The notes beneath the pieces were generated by a model. The model was not told where the DNA came from. It ran no database searches and worked only from the letters and a program-made list of their open reading frames with translations. DNA of 48,208 bases from Candidatus Binatia bacterium (GTDB lineage Bacteria > Desulfobacterota > Binatia > UBA9968), in contig DASXUF010000075.1 of assembly GCA_036504975.1 (NCBI GenBank), positions 1 to 48,208 of the forward strand. The letters are read 5' to 3'. The position numbers were made by a program, and so were the translations under genes. How positions within the stretch are numbered: the stretch's first letter is position 1; every line of letters begins with the position of its first letter. Positions 42,423 to 48,208 of the stretch are shown here, piece after piece.

Positions 42423-43259
42423 GTGAGAATCGTTGTCACCGGCGGCTCCGGTAAAATCGGGGCCTATGTTATCCGTGAGCTGAGCGCCGGCCATACCGTT
42501 ACAGTTTTTGATCGGCTGCCTCCAGCCGATGCCAAAGACGCTCAATGGATCAGGGGCAACATTGAGGAGTTCGACGAAGTCGTTCAAGCATTGGCCGGCG
42601 CCGATGCGGTTGTCCACCTGGCCGGGATCCCCATACCCGGCAAAGTCCCCGACCATGTTCTTTTCCGCACCAATACGCTCGGCACTTACAACGTGCACGA
42701 AGCCTGCTATCGCTTGGGCATCAAGCGCGTCGTTTCAACCAGCAGCGGCGCCGTTCTCGGTTGGACCTATGGAGAGCGGGAACTGATCCCCAAATATTTG
42801 CCGATTGACGAAGACCACCCGGTGAGCCCTCATGATCCGTACGGGATGTCCAAGTTATGCGGAGAAGAAATCGCGCGGGCCTACGCTCTCAAGTGCGGTA
42901 TGGAGGCGATCGCGCTCCGTCCGCCCAGGGTTCTGTTCCCGGACGGGGCCGAGCAACTGAGGGAGCAAGGGGGAACCCGCCCAAAAAAATTTGATCTTTG
43001 CGGGTACATTGACGCGCGCGATCTCGCCGGCGCTTACCGTCGAGCCGTAGAACTCCCTGACCTTGGTGCCAGCGTATTCTTTGTCGCCGCAGACGACAGC
43101 ACCGCTGCCGAGCCCCTGTGCGAGATCCTCCCGCGTCTCATGCCTGTTCTGGGAGACATGGCGAAAACATTGACCGGAGACCGGCCGGGTGTGACCAACG
43201 AGCGCGCCAAGCGATCGCTTCAGTGGCAGCCGCGTTATTCGTGGCGCAGGGGAGATTGA
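42423..43259 (+). CDS. NAD-dependent epimerase/dehydratase (extended SDR)
   Basis: A 278-residue extended short-chain dehydrogenase: dinucleotide motif VVTGGSGKIGAYVIREL (G-G-x-G-x-x-G), DAVVHLAGIP, the serine stretch VVSTSSGAVLGW and catalytic Tyr/Lys in DPYGMSKLCGEE. Members act on nucleotide sugars or uronates. The gene is isolated from sugar genes here; a dehydrogenase step on a ring-derived or sugar-acid substrate is an alternative. It starts at GTG 42423, 203 bases after the Rieske gene. Confidence 0.87.
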   Translation: MRIVVTGGSGKIGAYVIRELSAGHTVTVFDRLPPADAKDAQWIRGNIEEFDEVVQALAGADAVVHLAGIPIPGKVPDHVLFRTNTLGTYNVHEACYRLGIKRVVSTSSGAVLGWTYGERELIPKYLPIDEDHPVSPHDPYGMSKLCGEEIARAYALKCGMEAIALRPPRVLFPDGAEQLREQGGTRPKKFDLCGYIDARDLAGAYRRAVELPDLGASVFFVAADDSTAAEPLCEILPRLMPVLGDMAKTLTGDRPGVTNERAKRSLQWQPRYSWRRGD

Positions 43260-43268
43260 AGAGAAAAC

Positions 43269-43388
43269 ATTCTTTGCGATCTTGGCGTCCCTCACCCCTT
43301 CCCTCTCCCGCTCGCGGGAGAGGGTGAGGGAGAGGGCAAACTCGCGCGCAAAGGCGCAAAGCATGTCCTGAGCGAAGTCGAAGGGGGC
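43269..43388. repeat. Composite repeat: family B palindrome nested in family E arms plus a family C half
   Basis: Family E arms (TTCTTTGCGATCTTGGCGTC at 43274 onward and CGCGCGCAAAGGCGCAAAG near 43342-43361) flank a family B palindrome (CCCTCACCCCTTCCCTCTCC, then GCGGGAGAGGGTGAGGGAGA). A family C-like half (GTCCTGAGCGAAGTCGAAGG) follows. It separates two convergent genes. Confidence 0.8.
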
Positions 43389-43418
43389 GCGAAGGGAAAC
43401 GGCGATAATCCCGGCCAC

Positions 43419-44978
43419 CTATTTATCCAGCCAGGTGTAATTGAGCCCGCCTTTATAGACGCGGAACTCGCCATCCTGTCCGGTGCTGAAGTCTTTAACG
43501 TAATCCCGCAGAGCAAAGAAGCGCGAAACGAAAGTAATCGGGATGACCGGAACCTCTTCGCTGGTTCGAGTCAATATCTGCTTGAACAGCTCCTTTCGCT
43601 TCTGCGCATCCAGCTCGACCTCGGCTTTCTCCAAGAGCCCGTCCACTTCCTTGTCGCACCAGCCGGAATAATTGCTCGCTCGGCTCTTGAGGTCGGGTAT
43701 ACAGCCCAGTTCGACGCCGTAAGTTGACGAAGGGTCGGGATGCAGGCCGCTTCCCATAAAATCGAACGTGAAAGTGCCTTTTTGGATGAGCGTTCGGTGC
43801 GCCGAATACTCGAAGAGCCTGATGTTGATGTTCAGCCCGATTCTTTTGAGCTGCGCCTGGATGGTGCTGGCCGCGGTCTCGGCATCGCTGCCCTGTCTGA
43901 TCATGATGTCGACAGGCTTCCCATCGTAGCCGGACTCGGCCAAAAGGGCCCGCGCTTTGTTCAGGTCATTCGTGGGCGTCGGGATTCCTTTAATATTCCA
44001 GGCGTGCCCCGGCGGATACTTCTGATCCGCAACCGTGCCAAAACCGTAGAAGGTTGCCTGGAGAATCTCCTTCTTGTTCAGCGCATAGGCGATCGCCTGA
44101 CGGAATTTTTTATTGTTGAAGGGCGGAACTACGACGTTGAAAACGAGCTGATGATAAGCGGCGTAAGGCGCCTCGACCGTGGTCAGTCCTTTGATTTTTC
44201 CCGACTTGATCTGCTCCACCCACTCGTAAGGGGAGCGCTCGATCATGTCGACGTCCCCGGCGCGAAGGGCGTTCATCCGGACCGTGGTATTGGCAATCGG
44301 CTTGAGAATAACTCTATCCAGAAAAGCCTTGGGCCCCCAATAGTCATTGAACCGTTCCAGGATCAACCTCTGCTGCGGTTGCCATTCGACGAATTTAAAC
44401 GGCCCGGTTCCCGCAGGAAATTGATTGGGCTTATCGACTCCCTCCTGGAGCGATCCCTTGGGAACCACCGAGAAGGCTTGAATCTCGCTCAGGTCGTAAA
44501 GGAACGCGGCGCTGACCTTTTTCAAGGTGGCTCTCAAAGTGTTTTTATCCACGGCTTCCACCCGCTCGACTATGGTGAGTCTCTCGTAGCCGCGCGCGCC
44601 GTTCTTGGGATTCATGGTGTAATCCATGGCGAACTTCGCGTCTTCAGCGGTCATCTCCTGGCCGTTGTGAAATTTAACCCCTTTGCGGAGCTTGAAGACA
44701 TACGTCTTCCCGCCGCCCGACACCTCCCAGGACTCGGCCAAGTTCGGCTGGATATTGCCGCGCTCGTCGACCGCCAGCAGCGACTCGAACATGAGATCGC
44801 GCACCGATTCGTCCGTCGAGATGGTCCGTATCAGCGGATTAGTCGCAGTGATGTCCTTGCCTATCGCCAGGGTCAGAACGCCGCCGCGTTTGGGCTTTTC
44901 CGCGCCTGCAACCAGAGCCGGCATCGCCGCCCACGCCAGAGCCAAAGCGAACAGCTTCGGTAAGAATCCGAATCTCAT
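43419..44978 (-). CDS. Peptide/nickel-type substrate-binding protein (SBP family 5)
   Basis: A 519-residue DppA/OppA-class SBP: signal peptide LFALALAWAAMPALVAGAEK, GGVLTLAIGKDITATNPLIR, NLAESWEVSGGGKTYVFKLR, KGVKFHNGQEMTAEDAKFAM and TGPFKFVEWQPQQ. Periplasmic or membrane-associated. It is an orphan, with no Dpp-type permeases or ATPases around it. Divergent from the PqqC-like gene at 45086, with 107 bases between. Confidence 0.92.
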   Translation of the reverse strand: MRFGFLPKLFALALAWAAMPALVAGAEKPKRGGVLTLAIGKDITATNPLIRTISTDESVRDLMFESLLAVDERGNIQPNLAESWEVSGGGKTYVFKLRKGVKFHNGQEMTAEDAKFAMDYTMNPKNGARGYERLTIVERVEAVDKNTLRATLKKVSAAFLYDLSEIQAFSVVPKGSLQEGVDKPNQFPAGTGPFKFVEWQPQQRLILERFNDYWGPKAFLDRVILKPIANTTVRMNALRAGDVDMIERSPYEWVEQIKSGKIKGLTTVEAPYAAYHQLVFNVVVPPFNNKKFRQAIAYALNKKEILQATFYGFGTVADQKYPPGHAWNIKGIPTPTNDLNKARALLAESGYDGKPVDIMIRQGSDAETAASTIQAQLKRIGLNINIRLFEYSAHRTLIQKGTFTFDFMGSGLHPDPSSTYGVELGCIPDLKSRASNYSGWCDKEVDGLLEKAEVELDAQKRKELFKQILTRTSEEVPVIPITFVSRFFALRDYVKDFSTGQDGEFRVYKGGLNYTWLDK

Positions 44979-45085
44979 CTTAGCCTCCTTGGCGTCCTTA
45001 CGAATACAGTCCGACTCGTCTTGACGCGTGATTTCAGACCGTGTTAGAGGCGTAGATTAACGCAGCCTCAAGGAGAATTTCAATC

Positions 45086-45892
45086 ATGGGAACGACCGCC
45101 GAAGACATGGAGAGAGTACGCGATCTCTACAGATCGATCAAGAACCCTTGGAAGCGGCCGCGTTTTCCGGAGCCGCCCGCGGAGTTTTTGCCGCCGGAAA
45201 AGTTTCTGGAGCTCGCCAAAGAAGCCGTCTTGGCGCACCACACCAAGATCAATCATCCCTTCTGCGTCAAATTATTTCGCGGCGAGTGGACGGTGAAAGA
45301 GCTGCACGGCTGGATCAAGCAGGAGTACCACGCAGTCATGCAGACGCTCAGAAACGACGCGCATATTGTCGCCAATGCCGGTACACTGGAGGAGATCCGC
45401 GAGCAGCTCGGCGTCCTGATTGAAGAAGCGGGCGAGGATATCTGCGGCGGCAAGTACCCGGCCCATCCGGAGCTCTTTGTCAGAATGGGAGAGGGGCTCG
45501 GACTGAAGCGGGAGGAGATTCTCAACTCCGAGCCCTCGGCACTGATGCAGTTGATCATCGACGAAGAGCGCTATCGGGGGTTGCGCCTTACGATCGGCGG
45601 ACTGCCGTCCAACCTTCGCCTAGGCGAAAGAATCAATGCCCTGGTCTTCCCGATTTGGGCCGAGGTTTTGCGCGACAAGTATCACGTTCCCGAGAAGGCG
45701 TTGGATTTCTTTTACGCCCACGCGGTCGACGAAGATCATGGAAAAGTCGGCCAGAGGGTGGTTCTGAGCCGGGCCGCAACCAGGGAAGCGCAGACCGAGA
45801 TGTGGCTGAGGCTGAAACGAAGCCAGGCAAAACAATGGATCAACTACGACGTTTACCATGAAGCCGCCGAGGCGGCGGGGGAAGAAGTCTAA
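45086..45892 (+). CDS. PqqC/TenA-like protein, paralogue of 33862-34656
   Basis: A 268-residue haem-oxygenase-fold protein nearly co-linear with the other copy: HHTKINHPFCVKLFRGEWTV, QEYHAVMQTLRNDAHIVANA, GGKYPAHPELFVRMGEGLGL and FYAHAVDEDHGKVGQRVVLS are shared with few changes. CAAGGAGAATTTCAATC precedes ATG 45086. Its neighbours are SBPs rather than a bicupin, so the two copies have different contexts. Function unknown; an oxidative or hydrolytic step on a small molecule is likely. Confidence 0.8.
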   Translation: MGTTAEDMERVRDLYRSIKNPWKRPRFPEPPAEFLPPEKFLELAKEAVLAHHTKINHPFCVKLFRGEWTVKELHGWIKQEYHAVMQTLRNDAHIVANAGTLEEIREQLGVLIEEAGEDICGGKYPAHPELFVRMGEGLGLKREEILNSEPSALMQLIIDEERYRGLRLTIGGLPSNLRLGERINALVFPIWAEVLRDKYHVPEKALDFFYAHAVDEDHGKVGQRVVLSRAATREAQTEMWLRLKRSQAKQWINYDVYHEAAEAAGEEV

Positions 45893-45960
45893 GTGGAAAT
45901 GTTTAGAAGCGACAGTGTGGTCTCAGAGACTGGCTGAATATCTCACTGGTTCATCTCGGA

Positions 45961-46050
45961 ATTCCCCCCTTTGGCAAAGGGGGGTCAGGGGGGATTTCGA
46001 GCCCGGCGGCAGACCAAATCCCCCTAAATCCCCCTTTTTCAAAGGGGGAT
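45961..46050. repeat. Two family A hairpins in tandem
   Basis: Hairpin 1 (ATTCCCCCCTTTGGCAAAGG then GGGGTCAGGGGGGATTT) at 45961-45997 and hairpin 2 (AAATCCCCCTAAATCCCCCT then TTTTCAAAGGGGGAT) at 46017-46050, separated by about 19 bases. They lie in the 224-base gap before the next SBP. Confidence 0.8.
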
Positions 46051-46116
46051 CTCACGCACGGTCAGCCGTCTATGTTTTTAAACGAACTTTAAGACGCGAG
46101 ACTAGGTAGGTGGGAA

Positions 46117-47154
46117 ATGAGACGCGGATCCGGCGTGAAGCTGACGAGAAAAGTTCGCTTCTTCGTTATCGTCTTCTTGATCTCTTCGCAGCCGGTCCAC
46201 GCCCAGGAGAAAAAACTGGAGCCTCTGGTAGTCTCTTATGCCTCGGTCTCGGGCAGCCGCGGACCCTTGTGGGTCGCAAAAGAGATGGGCATTTTTGAGA
46301 AGTATGGTTTGGACGGCAGACCCATCTATGTCCCCGCAGGCTACCCTTCCGTGAGCGCTTTGATCAGCGGCGATGTTCACTTCATCGCCACCGGCGGATC
46401 GGTGGTCGCGGCGGCGGCCGCAAAGGGCGCGCCCGTGGTGATGGTGGCGACTCTGGGGCCGATTGCCTACAAGCTCATGGCGCATCCTTCGATCTCCTCC
46501 GTCGAAGGGCTCAGAGGCAAAGTGATCGGCGGGCTTCGGCCCGGCACGACGACGGACTTCGTGCTCCAGCGGCTTCTCTTGAAGCTCGGCCTCGTGCCCG
46601 GAAAAGATGTCACGGTCCTGCCGACCGGACTGAGCCGGTCCGACGACAGACTGCTCTTGATGTTTCAGGGCAAGATACAGGCGACGCTCGGCACCGTAGA
46701 CAACGTCACGCAGATCGAGTTGAAAGGCTTGAAGGTGAACGTTCTGGCGGACCCGCAGGAATTGGGAGTCCCGACTCCCGCCAGCGACATCTCCACGACG
46801 CGCCAGTTTTTGGCCAAACACCGCGATCGGGCAAAGGCCTTTCTCAAGGCTTTTTGCGAAGCGATCTGGCTGGGAAGAAATGACAAAGAAGCGGCCTTTC
46901 GCGCTTACCGCAAATATATGAGGATCGAAGAGCCCAAGCTGCTCGAATCGATGCATCGGAACTACTTTTTGATCTCCATCCCTCCCAAACCCTATCCTAT
47001 AGAGGACGCCATTCAGGCGGATATAGAAGACTTGAGTTCGAGCATCACCGAGCTCAGGGGCAAGAAGGCTTCCGACTTCATGGATACGTCGCTTTTGAAG
47101 GAATTGGAAAGCGAGGGATTCTTTGCCCGGCTGCATGGACAAAAGACGAGATGA
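46117..47154 (+). CDS. NitT/TauT-type solute-binding protein
   Basis: A 345-residue SBP: signal segment VRFFVIVFLISSQPVHAQEK, then LVVSYASVSGSRGPLWVAKE, MGIFEKYGLD, LISGDVHFIATGGSVVAAAA and LRGKVIGGLRPGTTTDFVLQ. It belongs to the same class as 22144-23148. It is followed in the same direction by a leaderless SBP-like gene. Ligand unknown. Confidence 0.88.
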   Translation: MRRGSGVKLTRKVRFFVIVFLISSQPVHAQEKKLEPLVVSYASVSGSRGPLWVAKEMGIFEKYGLDGRPIYVPAGYPSVSALISGDVHFIATGGSVVAAAAAKGAPVVMVATLGPIAYKLMAHPSISSVEGLRGKVIGGLRPGTTTDFVLQRLLLKLGLVPGKDVTVLPTGLSRSDDRLLLMFQGKIQATLGTVDNVTQIELKGLKVNVLADPQELGVPTPASDISTTRQFLAKHRDRAKAFLKAFCEAIWLGRNDKEAAFRAYRKYMRIEEPKLLESMHRNYFLISIPPKPYPIEDAIQADIEDLSSSITELRGKKASDFMDTSLLKELESEGFFARLHGQKTR

Positions 47155-47220
47155 TTCATCGGCAGGATGCGCAAGGTTCTCCGGTCCGGACTTGATCCAT
47201 CCTGCGCCCGAGCTTCGCTC

Positions 47221-48144
47221 ATGCCAACCGTAAGGCTCGCCTATAGAGACGATGACCGAACGCCGGTCATTTTCTGCGTCAAAGAGATGGCGCGGCGGCA
47301 CTATGGCGTGGATGTTGAGGTCCTGCGCATCAAAGGGACGAAAGAATACGAAGCGGCGCTGTTCAATGATTCTTGCGACGTGATCATTGAGCACACCGAG
47401 TACCTGTATCCAGCGGCCGCGCGCGGCGAGAAGGTGGTCATGTTCTGCGCCCCGAGCCTGGGGCGCGGTTTGGAGTTGGTTGTCCCCGCCGACGTGCGCA
47501 ACGTAGAGGCCCTGAGGGGCAAAACTCTGGCGGTGCGCGCCTCCGGCAGGCCGCACTCGCTCGTGCTGTGGCTGAGGATGATGGGGCTCGAGAAGGATGT
47601 GAAGCTCCTGACCGTCCACGATGATGAGGTCGGCAGGTGGGGCCAGTGGAAGAAAGTCCAGAGCGGCGAATGCGTTGCTACCTTCATGTCTTCGCTTTAC
47701 TTGCCTCACGCTCTTGCTGCCGGGTTGCAAGTCCTTCCGGTTCCTGATCTCCCGGTGGTCGCTCATTACGCCCAGGCCTGTCTCTCGAAGTTTGCCAGGG
47801 AGAACTCCGATCTTCTGCGAGATTACATCAAAGCGGTGATCCACGGTGTTTGTTTGATGATCCTCAGAAAAGACGAAGCTTTGGAGATCGTCGCTCAGGA
47901 ACCGATGAGGCGGATGAAGATCTCGGATCGAGCGGAGCTGGAAAGGCAGTTCGCCTCTATTGTCAAGGGACTGCAATTGAAGCCTTATCCGACGCCGCAG
48001 GCGATCGCCAATACTTTCGAGATCGCGACCGGGGAATTCGGCGCCGCCGAAATCAATCCGCTGACTCTATGGGATCTCCACTGGGTGAAAGAGCTGGATG
48101 ACGAAGGCTTCATCGATGGTTTGATAACGCAGATGAGACACTGA
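47221..48144 (+). CDS. Leaderless SBP-like protein, relative of 29252-30226
   Basis: A 307-residue protein with a periplasmic-binding-protein fold and no signal peptide: PTVRLAYRDDDRTPVIFCVK, DVIIEHTEYLYPAAARGEKV, VEALRGKTLAVRASGRPHSL. It ends PLTLWDLHWVKELDDEGFID, the same closing motif as 29252-30226. ATG 47221 is chosen over the earlier ORF start because homology begins at PTVRLAY. As with its relative, a cytosolic enzyme role is possible. Confidence 0.72.
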   Translation: MPTVRLAYRDDDRTPVIFCVKEMARRHYGVDVEVLRIKGTKEYEAALFNDSCDVIIEHTEYLYPAAARGEKVVMFCAPSLGRGLELVVPADVRNVEALRGKTLAVRASGRPHSLVLWLRMMGLEKDVKLLTVHDDEVGRWGQWKKVQSGECVATFMSSLYLPHALAAGLQVLPVPDLPVVAHYAQACLSKFARENSDLLRDYIKAVIHGVCLMILRKDEALEIVAQEPMRRMKISDRAELERQFASIVKGLQLKPYPTPQAIANTFEIATGEFGAAEINPLTLWDLHWVKELDDEGFIDGLITQMRH

Positions 48145-48161
48145 CGGAACTTCGTAATCCT

Positions 48162-48208
48162 ATGCCTGAAAGTTTTCGCGGCCCGCGCAAATTTTTCAAC
48201 GGTCCCGA
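48162..48208 (+). CDS. Possible start of a further gene, cut by the window edge
   Basis: ATG 48162 opens a frame (MPESFRGPRKFFNGP) that runs off the right edge without a stop. GGAA lies upstream at non-ideal spacing. Too short to identify. Confidence 0.3.
   Translation, partial: MPESFRGPRKFFNGP

Noticed and set aside
46102-47976. A 624-codon open frame on the minus strand
   Set aside because: Antisense shadow of two SBP-type genes with clear homology; no recognisable motif.

Overview
The window reads as a GC-rich chromosomal piece from an environmental, probably uncultured, bacterium of a Deltaproteobacteria / Binatota / Tectomicrobia / NC10-Rokubacteria type. That placement is an inference from gene content: many unrelated solute-binding proteins, UbiD decarboxylases, Rieske oxygenases and cupins around a small set of housekeeping genes. 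No 16S or other phylogenetic marker is present.

Layout. (1) 1-5200: two tandem Fe3+-type solute-binding protein (SBP) genes, two decayed copies of their 3' end, a higBA toxin-antitoxin pair lying between the intact copy and the decayed ones, a UvrD-type helicase fragment, a DUF4258 gene and a broken ornithine-cyclodeaminase-family gene. (2) 5334-15455: housekeeping block with alr, purH, hicBA, a purD-purE reading-frame fusion, tsaC, a cupin, nth, eno, an ftsB-like gene, a secreted-type pcm and a gcvH lacking its lipoyl lysine. (3) 15637-19111: a two-subunit ThDP enzyme of the ComD/ComE type, an ornithine-cyclodeaminase-family dehydrogenase and an amidohydrolase. (4) 19132-20380: bidirectional terminator, glycine-rich RRM protein and tRNA-Gly(CCC) with its promoter. 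(5) 20381-28133 and on to 29230, plus strand: PanB-like protein, LigB-type extradiol dioxygenase, NitT/TauT SBP, Rieske oxygenase, broken DUF559 nuclease, UbiD, Gfo/Idh/MocA oxidoreductase, bicupin. (6) 40609-29252, minus strand: bicupin, UbiD, SBP, fused ABC permease, PqqC/TenA-like protein, bicupin, Rieske oxygenase, SBP, leaderless SBP-like protein. (7) 41056-48208: Rieske oxygenase, NAD-dependent epimerase/dehydratase, peptide-type SBP, a second PqqC/TenA-like protein, two NitT/TauT-like SBPs and the start of a further gene.

Regions 5-7 look like a capture-and-degrade gene set for aromatic or heteroaromatic carboxylates: SBPs and a permease for uptake, Rieske and extradiol dioxygenases for hydroxylation and ring opening, UbiD for (de)carboxylation. 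The substrate cannot be read from sequence. No ABC ATPase, Rieske reductase or UbiX is encoded in the window, so those partners must be elsewhere.

A second theme is the density of short palindromic repeats. At least six sequence families occupy many of the intergenic gaps. Some are nested inside one another, and two have entered coding frames: the purD-purE junction and the C-terminus of one Rieske oxygenase. A broken DUF559 nuclease gene sits exactly between two hairpins of one family. Together with several decayed genes this suggests a plastic genome. The repeat/DUF559 association, the repeat-made purD-purE fusion and the PqqC-like/bicupin/UbiD/Rieske cluster are the best leads here.
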